A stretch of DNA of 5,921 bases, taken from NCBI GenBank assembly GCA_043758125.1, contig JAYVOC010000167.1, positions 1 through 5,921 on the forward strand. Direction: 5' to 3'. A model generated the notes under the pieces. The model searched no databases, had not been told where the DNA came from, and saw nothing but the letters and a program-made list of their open reading frames with translations. Positions 1 through 5,921 of this stretch are shown here, piece after piece. Source of the stretch: JANXSD01 sp043758125 (GTDB lineage: Bacteria > Bacteroidota > Bacteroidia > AKYH767-A > OLB10). Position 1 is the stretch's first letter. Every line of letters begins with the position of its first letter. Both the position numbers and the translations under genes were made by a program.

Positions 1-526
1 TTTTTCTTGCTTTTGAAGAAATCAGTAATTGATGTTTTATTGTTGGTTTTCCAAACTTTCCAAAATGCTTTTCAATATATTCCGCTGTCAGAACTATGAT
101 TGAGGCGATAATACTTTTTGCCAAATCGATTCTAACAAATACAAATCTAACATCAGTGCATTTTAAACTTTCACCCGATTCATATTTTATTAAAAGAGTA
201 TTGCTTGCCGGTAATCTATTCCAAACTTGTAGATTATAGGAATCGCCCGATGTTACAATGTAGGTGTCAATAAATTCTCTTGTTATTTTTGGAACTCCTT
301 TACCTTTAGGCGGAACTATTTCATAGGATTCTTTTTCTGCTGCTTCGGGTAATACAGACTTTTCAAGAGTCGCAGCAATTAACTTTCTGATATTAGAGCC
401 GTCAGTTCTTGTCTTGCCCGTAATCTTAAATTCCTTGCCGACAAGTTCGGATAACTTTTGCGTCAATTTCTCTGGATTAGTAAGTAGTGCAACGGATTTA
501 GGTGGCAATTTAAATGCTTCGTTCAT
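1..526 (-). CDS. Probable type II restriction endonuclease, N-terminal part (runs off left edge)
   Basis: An open frame starts at ATG 526-524 and stays open for 175 codons to the window edge, so the C-terminus is missing. The visible protein begins MNEAFKLPPKSVALLTNPEK. It has a basic N-terminal region (about residues 20-75, rich in Lys/Arg, with GKTRTDGSNIRKLIAATLEK) and then a beta-rich stretch (about 85-155) that includes SGDSYNLQVWNRLP, VRFVFVRIDL and SIIASIIVLTAEYI, ending near HFGKFGKPTIKHQ. I do not recognise the family with certainty and see no unambiguous PD-(D/E)XK triad in the visible part. The endonuclease call rests mainly on context. The start lies 2 nt after the stop of a controller-like HTH gene with a C-box operator, which is the usual C-R arrangement of type II systems. 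ATG 526 is the first start after that stop. A cognate methyltransferase or an unrelated DNA-binding protein is possible but less likely. There are no membrane segments or signal peptide. Confidence 0.6.
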   Translation of the reverse strand, partial: MNEAFKLPPKSVALLTNPEKLTQKLSELVGKEFKITGKTRTDGSNIRKLIAATLEKSVLPEAAEKESYEIVPPKGKGVPKITREFIDTYIVTSGDSYNLQVWNRLPASNTLLIKYESGESLKCTDVRFVFVRIDLAKSIIASIIVLTAEYIEKHFGKFGKPTIKHQLLISSKARK

Positions 527-528
527 GT

Positions 529-762
529 CTAGAATTTAAGAAGTTCAGATGGATCGGTCTTTAAAGCCTTTGCTATCTTTTTCAGATTTATTACTGAAAT
601 ATTTCTTTCGCCTCTTTCAACAGAGCCGATATATGTTCTGTCAAGGTCGCAAGCAAACGATAGTTTCTCTTGAGATAATCCAATATCCGTTCGTAAATGG
701 CGAATTTTGTCGCCAATTTTTAGCAAATAAGATTTTTCTTCTTTTGAATAAGATGCACCCAT
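529..762 (-). CDS. Controller (C) protein of a restriction-modification system, Xre-family HTH
   Basis: This is a 77-residue DNA-binding protein with a single helix-turn-helix of the Xre/lambda-Cro type, covering about residues 17-72. IRHLRTDIGLSQEKLSFACD supplies the first helices of the fold. DRTYIGSVERGERN (41-54) is the recognition-helix and turn region and matches the DRTYIS-x-ERGxRN pattern of known C proteins, in which the Arg and Tyr read the C-box and the ERG-R segment lies at the DNA backbone. Known C proteins are dimers that activate their own C-R promoter at low concentration and repress it at high concentration, delaying endonuclease production until the host DNA is methylated. 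Length and fold fit the family (about 70-100 residues). The gene is followed after 2 nt by the putative endonuclease and preceded by a C-box-like operator 40-63 nt upstream of the ATG. I infer translation from ATG 762, since the HTH begins shortly after it. Confidence 0.85.
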   Translation of the reverse strand: MGASYSKEEKSYLLKIGDKIRHLRTDIGLSQEKLSFACDLDRTYIGSVERGERNISVINLKKIAKALKTDPSELLKF

Positions 763-769
763 TTTGTTG

Positions 770-806
770 AAAAATTAGAGTGCAAAACTGCGGAATAGAT
801 GTCAAT
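770..806 (-). promoter_or_regulatory. Candidate promoter of the C-R operon
   Basis: Reading toward the C gene, a TTGACA match lies at 806-801 and overlaps the proximal C-box half. TAATTTTT lies at 777-770 and fits the Bacteroidota -7 element TAnnTTTG at every fixed position but the last. The gap between them (about 23 nt) is longer than ideal for either the sigma-70 or the Bacteroidota consensus, so the exact elements are uncertain. If the -7 call is right, transcription would begin within a few nucleotides of ATG 762, giving a nearly leaderless mRNA as reported for several C genes. No Shine-Dalgarno sequence precedes the ATG. Confidence 0.4.
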
Positions 807-825
807 AAGTCTACGGACTATAAGT
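801..825 (-). promoter_or_regulatory. C-box operator pair upstream of the controller gene
   Basis: On the minus strand this region holds two similar 9-bp sites 15 bp apart: ACTTATAGT (825-817), close to a perfect palindrome, and ACTTATTGA (810-802), a weaker copy. Between them the centre reads AGTC-CGTA-GACT (819-808), which is symmetric. This layout, with the TATAGTC-CG core, is what I recall of C-boxes recognised by C proteins such as C.AhdI and C.Esp1396I: a strong distal site O_L, and a weaker proximal site O_R that overlaps the -35 element. The operator ends 40 nt before ATG 762, and the proximal half overlaps a TTGACA-like hexamer. I infer autoregulation: a dimer on the distal site recruits polymerase, and a second dimer on the proximal site blocks it. 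Confidence 0.75.
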
Positions 826-830
826 ATCTT

Positions 831-1070
831 ACAGGATTAGCTTTACAATTTATGGGTGGTGGGTGCGCTTGGGCAAAATTAAATGTGCTGCAATTTTTTA
901 AAAAATGCGAGTCGGCAAAAATAAAACACGAAGCGTTGAGCTGTCGTGTCGGAAAAAAGTCCACTCTTAAGTTTATATGTTGTCCCAATGTTTCGATAAT
1001 TGCTCGTCAGTTTGATGTTAGCACTGTCGTTTTTAAGGTTGCCGATAACAAATTATTGACGTAGTAAAAA
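831..1070. other. Gene-free spacer with several hairpins, possibly repeat-derived
   Basis: No credible gene is seen on either strand. The stretch is less uniformly AT-rich than the neighbouring intergenic DNA. It contains a hairpin at 926-949 (ACACGA pairing with TCGTGT, extended by AGC/GCT with one bulged G around a 5-nt loop), a perfect 14-bp A/T palindrome at 893-906, and a 7-bp long-range inverted repeat TCGGCAA (912-918) with TTGCCGA (1039-1045). The density of short inverted repeats suggests a structured repeat or the remnant of a small mobile or cassette element. From memory, similar phrases occur between genes in other Bacteroidota, but I cannot confirm a family. It could also be ordinary non-coding DNA brought in with the restriction locus. 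Confidence 0.3.
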
Positions 1071-1074
1071 TTCG

Positions 1075-1103
1075 ACTAGTGAAAAATAAATATTTTCACT
1101 AGT
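1075..1103 (-). terminator. Perfect inverted repeat, possible thr operon terminator
   Basis: ACTAGTGAAAA (1075-1085) and TTTTCACTAGT (1093-1103) form a perfect 11-bp stem with a 7-nt A/T loop. Read on the minus strand, it lies about 115 nt after the thrC stop and is followed within a few bases by a short T run (CGAATTTTTAC), so it could end the thr transcript before the restriction locus. The stem is AT-rich and the T run is short and offset, so it is not a canonical strong terminator. A dyad operator for an unknown regulator is the main alternative. Confidence 0.4.
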
Positions 1104-1147
1104 GTCTGGTTTAGATTATTAATTTGAGAGTGTAAAGAAGATAACGT

Positions 1148-1175
1148 AAACAGAATTTAGATTCGGCATCTGTTT
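1148..1175 (-). repeat. Short inverted repeat downstream of thrC
   Basis: AAACAGA (1148-1154) and TCTGTTT (1169-1175) can pair across a 14-nt loop, about 42 nt after the thrC stop. No T run follows on the minus strand, so it is a weak terminator candidate. It may protect the 3' end of the transcript or have no function. Confidence 0.2.
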
Positions 1176-1216
1176 TCAAAGACACGCACAAAAAAATATT
1201 TTTACCAACTAGTAAA

Positions 1217-2533
1217 TCACAACAAATAACTTTTCAAACTTTCAAAACTTGCATCCATTTTAACAGCAACTTTTTCTTTATCAATAATACTTAAAAGTTG
1301 AGAAGGGATTTCTGGTTCGAAACCCAATACTTCTTTTACAGAAGGAAGAAATTTTACTGGATGAGCCGTTTCTAGTATAAATCCTAAGTGTGAATTTGAT
1401 GTAGCATTTTTATCACTCGTATTTTTTTTCTGATGATCTCTCCAAGCACAAACACCAACAGCAGTGTGAGGGTCGAGGATGTAATGATTGCTTTCGTAAA
1501 CAGCTTTCATCATACTTCGCGTTTGCAAATCAGTATAAGTATAGCCTGAAATCATCTTACGCATTTCTTCCACCGAATCATGAAATAAATCTGTCATGCG
1601 CCAGAAATTACTGGGATTACCAACATCCATTGCATTTGAAATTGTAGCAACAGATTTTTTTGGTTCAAACTTTCCGCTTGATAAATATTCAGAAACTACT
1701 GCATTTGCATTTGTTGCAGCAATGAAACTATGAATCGGTAATCCCATCCGTTGAGCAAATAATCCAGCAGTGAGATTGCCAAAATTTCCACTGGGAACAA
1801 CGAATGAAAATTTCGTTTTCAGATTTTCCAATTGTGCTGCTGCCCTAAAATAATAAAAGCATTGCGGCACTAATCGTGAAATATTAATACTATTTGCAGA
1901 GGTAAGTTGATATTTTCTTTTTAATTCTGAATCTAAAAAAGCAGACTTCACCATCAATTGACAATCATCAAAAGTTCCATGTACTTCTATTGCGCGAATA
2001 TTTCCGCCCCACGTTGTTAATTGTTTTTCTTGCAATGCACTTACTTTTCCAGATGGATAAAGTATGATAACATCAATGCCTGGAACATTAAAAAAACCAC
2101 TCGCAACAGCACTTCCAGTATCACCAGAAGTTGCAACTAAGATGGTCAATTTCTCCTTCTCCTCTTTCACCATCCAACCCATTAACCTCGACATAAATCG
2201 AGCACCAAAATCTTTAAATGCTAATGTTGGTCCGTGAAAAAGCTCTTGAATATACGTTTCATCGTCAATACGAATTAAGGGCGCATCAAACGGATAAGCA
2301 TCCTCCACCATCGACCTTAAATCACTTGCAGGAACATCATTCACAAACCATGCATTGGCAACTTCGTAAGCGATAGAACGAATATCCATTCCATTTAAAT
2401 TGTCAAAAAATGATTGCGGCAAAACAGGAACCGACTCTGGCATAAATAATCCATTATCATCAGGTAATCCTTTGATAACAGCATCACGTAAAGAGTAAAA
2501 ATTATTTTTATTTTTGGTAGAATAATATTTCAT
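1217..2533 (-). CDS. thrC: Threonine synthase
   Basis: This PLP enzyme converts O-phosphohomoserine and water to L-threonine and phosphate, the last step of threonine synthesis in the cytoplasm. The 438-residue protein is close to the E. coli ThrC length (428) and looks intact. Residues 1-90 form the family's N-terminal domain (YYSTKN, GLPDDNGLFMPE). ELFHGPTLAFKDFG (97-110) carries the PLP-binding lysine at Lys107. ATSGDTGSAVA (134-144) and PSGNFGNLTAG (247-257) are phosphate and cofactor loops. SANSINISRL (212-221) and SNAMDVGNPSN match the class that includes the E. coli and yeast enzymes. The C-terminal ETAHPVKFLPSV (around 387-398) matches the family's TAHPxKF motif. ATG 2533 lies 5 nt after the thrB stop, so the two genes are almost certainly co-transcribed and perhaps translationally coupled. 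No Shine-Dalgarno sequence is seen. It appears to be the last gene of the operon. Confidence 0.97.
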   Translation of the reverse strand: MKYYSTKNKNNFYSLRDAVIKGLPDDNGLFMPESVPVLPQSFFDNLNGMDIRSIAYEVANAWFVNDVPASDLRSMVEDAYPFDAPLIRIDDETYIQELFHGPTLAFKDFGARFMSRLMGWMVKEEKEKLTILVATSGDTGSAVASGFFNVPGIDVIILYPSGKVSALQEKQLTTWGGNIRAIEVHGTFDDCQLMVKSAFLDSELKRKYQLTSANSINISRLVPQCFYYFRAAAQLENLKTKFSFVVPSGNFGNLTAGLFAQRMGLPIHSFIAATNANAVVSEYLSSGKFEPKKSVATISNAMDVGNPSNFWRMTDLFHDSVEEMRKMISGYTYTDLQTRSMMKAVYESNHYILDPHTAVGVCAWRDHQKKNTSDKNATSNSHLGFILETAHPVKFLPSVKEVLGFEPEIPSQLLSIIDKEKVAVKMDASFESLKSYLL

Positions 2534-2538
2534 ACAAA

Positions 2539-3489
2539 CTATTTTTTAATGAGTACCCTCGCACCTTTTAAATCAATGGGAGAAATATAAACGTGTGATT
2601 TTATTTTATTTTTTTTGAAGACATTCTGCATAGCATCTCCTACTTTTTTAGCAATTGCTACTCCGTCACAAATAGCGATTATAGATGGACCAGCTCCTGA
2701 AATAGAACAACCTGAAGCATAATGTAACATAGCTTGTTCTTTTACTTTATCATAAAAGGGAATCAATGATTTACGAGCAGGTTCGATGATAAAATCTTCC
2801 ATCGATCTTCCTATTAATGCAATATCATTGGAATACATTCCAGCAATTAATGAAGCAGTATTTGCCCATTGTTTAATTGCCGTTTTCAGTAAAATATTTT
2901 TTGGTAAAACCGCTCTTGCGTCACTTGTTCTTACATGTACATTTGGATGTACTATTGCAACATACATTCGCTTTGGAACGGGAATTTGTATTACTTCAAA
3001 AGGATCCATCGAACGAACTAAAGTAAATCCACCTAACATTGAAGGTGCAATATTATCAGCATGAGCTACACCACTTGCTACGCGTTCGCCTTCCATTGCC
3101 CATCGCACTAATTCTGCTTTTTTCAAGGGAGATCCATACAAAATATTAGCAGCGAAAACGGCTCCTACTGCGCTCGCAGCACTAGATCCCATTCCACTTC
3201 CCAAAGGCATTTTTTTATGTATGCGAATATCTAAGGATAATGGTTTTCCAATTGCTTGTAAAAATGCATTCAATGCAACCGTTGCAGTATTTTCTTCAGC
3301 AACCTTACTTAACAATCCTTTATCTCCAGTAATAGTTTTTATAATTAATCCTTTACCGGAATTATGTATAACAGAAATAATATCTCCTGGTCCTGTTAAT
3401 GCTAATCCAAACACATCGAATCCCGACCCAAGATTTGCAACCGATGCCGGAGCGAAAACTTCTACACTACTTAATTTATTATTACTCAT
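2539..3489 (-). CDS. thrB: Homoserine kinase (GHMP kinase family)
   Basis: This enzyme uses ATP to phosphorylate L-homoserine, giving O-phospho-L-homoserine, the substrate of the next gene product. The 316-residue protein matches the usual length (about 310). GHMP features appear in order: the N-terminal VFAPASVANLGSGFDVFGLA (11-30), which helps bind substrate; the glycine/serine-rich ATP loop PLGSGMGSSAAS (95-106); and the C-terminal SGCSISGAGPS (259-269), the conserved third motif. ADNIAPSMLGGF in the middle is also typical of homoserine kinases. The protein should be cytoplasmic, with no signal peptide or membrane segment. ATG 3489 is chosen because the conserved N-terminal motif begins about 10 residues later; in-frame extension is not needed. 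It lies 155 nt after thrA, across a tandem repeat, and 5 nt before thrC. Confidence 0.96.
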   Translation of the reverse strand: MSNNKLSSVEVFAPASVANLGSGFDVFGLALTGPGDIISVIHNSGKGLIIKTITGDKGLLSKVAEENTATVALNAFLQAIGKPLSLDIRIHKKMPLGSGMGSSAASAVGAVFAANILYGSPLKKAELVRWAMEGERVASGVAHADNIAPSMLGGFTLVRSMDPFEVIQIPVPKRMYVAIVHPNVHVRTSDARAVLPKNILLKTAIKQWANTASLIAGMYSNDIALIGRSMEDFIIEPARKSLIPFYDKVKEQAMLHYASGCSISGAGPSIIAICDGVAIAKKVGDAMQNVFKKNKIKSHVYISPIDLKGARVLIKK

Positions 3490-3531
3490 ATTTCAATCAT
3501 TCATAATCTAAATAAATTAAAATTACTTATC

Positions 3532-3645
3532 CCGTCGTATAAACGAATTAGCACAACTTGTTCCGTTGTATAACCTAACTAGCACAACTTGTTCCGTCGT
3601 TTAACGGAATTAGCACAACTTGTCCCGATTTTTAACGGGATTAAC
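3532..3645. repeat. 31-bp tandem repeat with hairpin stems, between thrA and thrB
   Basis: The core AGCACAACTTGT occurs three times with exact 31-bp spacing (3550-3561, 3581-3592, 3612-3623). It alternates with a variable segment beginning CCGT/CCGA (units from 3532, 3563, 3594 and a partial unit from 3625), for about 3.7 units. The variable segments can fold: TTCCGT/ACGGAA at 3592-3597 and 3604-3609 around 6 nt, and TCCCG/CGGGA at 3623-3627 and 3636-3640 around 8 nt. The first unit can form a 4-bp TCGT/ACGA stem, and the second only a weak GTT/AAC stem. The last hairpin starts a few bases after the thrA stop. No T run follows, so this is probably not a simple terminator. It may act as an mRNA-stabilising or processing element, a partial attenuator, or be a spreading intergenic repeat of the genome. 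Confidence 0.85.
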
Positions 3646-5921
3646 TAATTTCCTCCTTCGAAATAATTTCCAATACTGATAACTTGTGCAAAAACTCCGG
3701 CGGCAGTTACTTCTGCGCCAGCGCCAGGTCCTTTCACAACTAGCGGACGATCATGATAGCGATCAGTAGTAAAGGAAACAATATTATCACTCCCTGATAA
3801 ATGATAGAATGGATGTGTCATATCAACTTCAAGTAATGAAACAGTTGCTTTACCTTTTTCGAGTTTTGCAATGAAACGTAAATGTTTATTTTTTCCTGCT
3901 GCCTTTTTTCTTCGCTCTTCAAACACCGCATCCGAAGCTACCAATTCTTTCATGAAATCTGCAACGGTTTTTGCTTTCAAACAATTTGGAGGAAGAATTT
4001 GTTCCACCTTGATATCTTTTAATTCAAGTGCTAATCCTGTTTCACGAGCAAGAATTAATAATTTTCTTGCAACATCAGTTCCTTTCAAATCATCCCGTGG
4101 ATCAGGTTCGGTATAGCCTAAATCTTTGGCTTTATTCACTACATCACTAAACTTAACACCTTCTTTATAATTATTAAAAATATAAGAGAGTGTTCCAGAT
4201 AAAACTGCTTCGATAGAAATAATTTTATCGCCACTTGTAAGTAAATCATTTAGTGTACTAATGATTGGCAATCCTGCTCCAACATTTGTTTCATATAAAA
4301 AGCGAACATTACGTTTGCGTTCTATTTCACGAACTTGTTTGTATTGAGCATAACTTCCAGCATTTCCAATTTTATTAGGAGTGATAACTGAAATACTTGC
4401 ATCTAAAATTTTTGCATAGTAGGATGCGACATCTTCACTTGAAGTGCAATCAACAAAAATACTTTGCGGTAAATTTAATTCTTTCATGCGTTCGATAAAT
4501 CCTTGCATGGTCATCTTCTCACCATCATTATCTAAATATTCACGGTACCGTTTTAAGTTAATTCCATCTGCATTAAAAAACATTTTTTTGCTCGTTGCAA
4601 TTCCTGCCACGCTTATCTCTAACATTCGTGCTTCTTTTAAAAACTGCTTATGTTTTTCAATTTGTTTGATTAAAGTATTTCCAATCAATCCTGCACCAAC
4701 CAAATAAACTGAAAGCGTTTTAACATCCGATAAAAAGAATGTTTGATGCAATGCATTCAATCCTTTTATCAAATCTACTTTATGAATTACGGTTGAAATA
4801 TTTAATTCAGATGAACCTTGTGCTGTTGCAACAATGCTAATTCCATTTTTGCCCAATGCTTGAAATAATCTTCCCGAAACACCAGGAGTATTGCGCATAT
4901 TTTCACCTATCACTGCAATGATGCTTAATCCATTTTCAACTTTGATAGGTTCTAACAAATGATTTTTTATCTCTAATAAAAATGCAGCATCAATTGATTT
5001 TTTAGCAAATGCTGCGTCACCCGGTTTAACAGCAAAGGTGATGGCATGTTCTGATGATCCTTGTGTAATTAAAATTACATTTACTTTCGATAATGACAAT
5101 GCATTAAATAGTCGAGCTGAAATTCCAGACACACCAACCATTCCACTTCCTTGTAATGTAAGTAAGCTAATATCATCAATGGAAGAAACTCCTTTAATTA
5201 AAAAAGGACCACCATTTGATTTTGTAGAAATTAATGTTCCTTCCGCTTCCGGACGAAAAGTATTTTTTATGCGTAATGGAATTGATTTTTCTAATGCAGG
5301 TTGAATTGTTGGCGGATGAATAACCTTTGCACCAAAATGCGACATCTCCATTGCTTCTTCATACGTCATTGTAGGAATTGAAAATGCTTTTCTCACTTTA
5401 CGTGGATCAGCTGTCATCACTCCATCAACATCGGTCCATATTTGAATTTCAGAAACATTTAATGCAGCGCCAACAATTGCAGCAGTATAATCAGATCCAC
5501 CTCTTCCTAATGTTGTTGTTTCATTTCGTGATGTTGATGCAACAAATCCTGTTAGTACTTCTACTTCATTTTTTGTTGTACGAAAATGCGATCGCAAATT
5601 TTTATTTGTTAATTCGAAATCAACCAATGCAGATCCAAAAGTTTCATCTGTTTTAATAAAGTTTCGCGCATCCATAAAGCCGGCGCGCATTTTTTGAATT
5701 TTAAAACTTGATGCAACCATTTTTGCACAAAGCAATTCACCATGTCCGCTAATAAAATCAAGTGTGCGTAACGAAAGTTCACCAACTAAAAATACTCCAT
5801 GAAGTATATCATGTAATCCAGCAAATAATTCTTCAACATGATCATGCACTGATTTATCTTTCATCAATCCTAAATCACGAATTGCATGTTGATGTCTGGT
5901 TCTAAGTTTATTAAAAAGGTC
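3645..5921 (-). CDS. thrA: Bifunctional aspartokinase/homoserine dehydrogenase (5' end off right edge)
   Basis: The N-terminal half phosphorylates aspartate, and the C-terminal half reduces aspartate semialdehyde to homoserine with NAD(P)H. The window shows 758 residues; comparison with E. coli ThrA (820) suggests about 60 are missing, including the KFGGTS kinase motif. The frame continues in phase to the edge, so TTG 5867 is an internal Leu codon and not the start. In the visible fragment, TLGRGGSDYTAA (about 137-148) and IWTDVDGVMTADPR (about 161-174) complete the kinase. Two ACT-type regulatory segments follow (about 245-400, with LITQGSSEHAI and TAQGSSELNI). The dehydrogenase starts with VGAGLIG (about 408-414) and includes DCTSSEDV, TPNKIGN, NVGAGLP, LSGTLSYIFNNY and DPRDDLKGTDVARKLLIL (about 607-624), which carries the conserved Asp/Lys catalytic region. 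It ends with the GAGAEVTAAGVFA motif. ThrA enzymes are typically inhibited by threonine through the ACT region; that is family knowledge, not shown here. It is the first visible gene of the thr operon. Confidence 0.97.
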   Translation of the reverse strand, partial: DLFNKLRTRHQHAIRDLGLMKDKSVHDHVEELFAGLHDILHGVFLVGELSLRTLDFISGHGELLCAKMVASSFKIQKMRAGFMDARNFIKTDETFGSALVDFELTNKNLRSHFRTTKNEVEVLTGFVASTSRNETTTLGRGGSDYTAAIVGAALNVSEIQIWTDVDGVMTADPRKVRKAFSIPTMTYEEAMEMSHFGAKVIHPPTIQPALEKSIPLRIKNTFRPEAEGTLISTKSNGGPFLIKGVSSIDDISLLTLQGSGMVGVSGISARLFNALSLSKVNVILITQGSSEHAITFAVKPGDAAFAKKSIDAAFLLEIKNHLLEPIKVENGLSIIAVIGENMRNTPGVSGRLFQALGKNGISIVATAQGSSELNISTVIHKVDLIKGLNALHQTFFLSDVKTLSVYLVGAGLIGNTLIKQIEKHKQFLKEARMLEISVAGIATSKKMFFNADGINLKRYREYLDNDGEKMTMQGFIERMKELNLPQSIFVDCTSSEDVASYYAKILDASISVITPNKIGNAGSYAQYKQVREIERKRNVRFLYETNVGAGLPIISTLNDLLTSGDKIISIEAVLSGTLSYIFNNYKEGVKFSDVVNKAKDLGYTEPDPRDDLKGTDVARKLLILARETGLALELKDIKVEQILPPNCLKAKTVADFMKELVASDAVFEERRKKAAGKNKHLRFIAKLEKGKATVSLLEVDMTHPFYHLSGSDNIVSFTTDRYHDRPLVVKGPGAGAEVTAAGVFAQVISIGNYFEGGN

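Noticed and set aside
549..770. Plus-strand frame antisense to the C gene
   Set aside because: It is the mirror of a well-supported HTH gene; its sequence has no family features.
780..1064. Plus-strand 94-codon frame over the spacer upstream of the C gene
   Set aside because: It begins at a GTG inside the C promoter region, runs through the C-box and hairpins, has no recognisable domain, and reads like translated non-coding DNA.
1192..1203. A/T palindrome AAAAATATTTTT after thrC
   Set aside because: A simple A/T run that is self-complementary by composition; too weak to call a terminator or operator.
3490..3510. Tiny frames just before thrB (ATG-AAT-GAT-TGA and one ending on the thrB ATGA)
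   Set aside because: Three- and four-codon frames in AT-rich DNA are expected by chance; there is no run of Thr/Ile codons as in a leader peptide and no Shine-Dalgarno sequence.
3532..3645. CRISPR-like array (31-bp period)
   Set aside because: The intervening segments are variants of one another and not unrelated spacers, the conserved core is only 12 nt, and no cas genes are present.
5378..5656. Plus-strand Leu/Gln-rich frame antisense to thrA
   Set aside because: Low-complexity translation opposite the aspartokinase coding sequence, whose motifs are clear; a shadow frame.
5865..5867. TTG at 5867 as the start of thrA
   Set aside because: The frame continues upstream to the window edge with plausible ThrA sequence, and the kinase N-terminal motif would be missing if translation began here; it is an internal Leu codon.

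Overview
The window looks like AT-rich chromosomal DNA from a member of the Bacteroidota. The evidence is the compact thrA-thrB-thrC order with a fused aspartokinase/homoserine dehydrogenase, the lack of Shine-Dalgarno sequences before the starts, and the style of the intergenic repeats. The phylum is inferred from these features; no marker gene is present. Every convincing gene is on the minus strand, so transcription runs from high to low coordinates.

The right three quarters (1217-5921) is a threonine biosynthesis operon. A large thrA lacks only its N-terminus, which lies beyond the right edge. It is followed by thrB (homoserine kinase) and thrC (threonine synthase). ThrA phosphorylates aspartate and reduces aspartate semialdehyde to homoserine. 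ThrB phosphorylates homoserine, and ThrC converts O-phosphohomoserine to threonine. Aspartate-semialdehyde dehydrogenase, needed between the two ThrA activities, is not in the window. thrB and thrC are separated by only 5 nt. thrA and thrB are separated by 155 nt, most of it filled by a 31-bp tandem repeat of about 3.7 units with hairpin-forming stems.

The left part (1-830) looks like the control end of a type II restriction-modification locus. A 77-residue Xre-type protein with the features of a controller (C) protein sits 2 nt upstream of a 175-codon reading frame that runs off the left edge and is probably the restriction endonuclease. Upstream of the C gene is a sequence (about 801-825) that closely resembles a C-box operator pair, overlapping a TTGACA-like element. 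This operator is the strongest evidence that the HTH protein is a true C protein and not a generic repressor. No methyltransferase is visible.

Between thrC and the C operator (about 830-1216) there is no credible gene. The stretch holds an 11-bp perfect inverted repeat that may terminate the thr operon, plus several smaller hairpins and mixed-composition DNA that resembles a decayed or repeat-derived intergenic element.

Nothing here is clearly a new kind of system. The points worth checking are the C-box/C/R cassette with its missing methyltransferase and the structured tandem repeat inside the thr operon.
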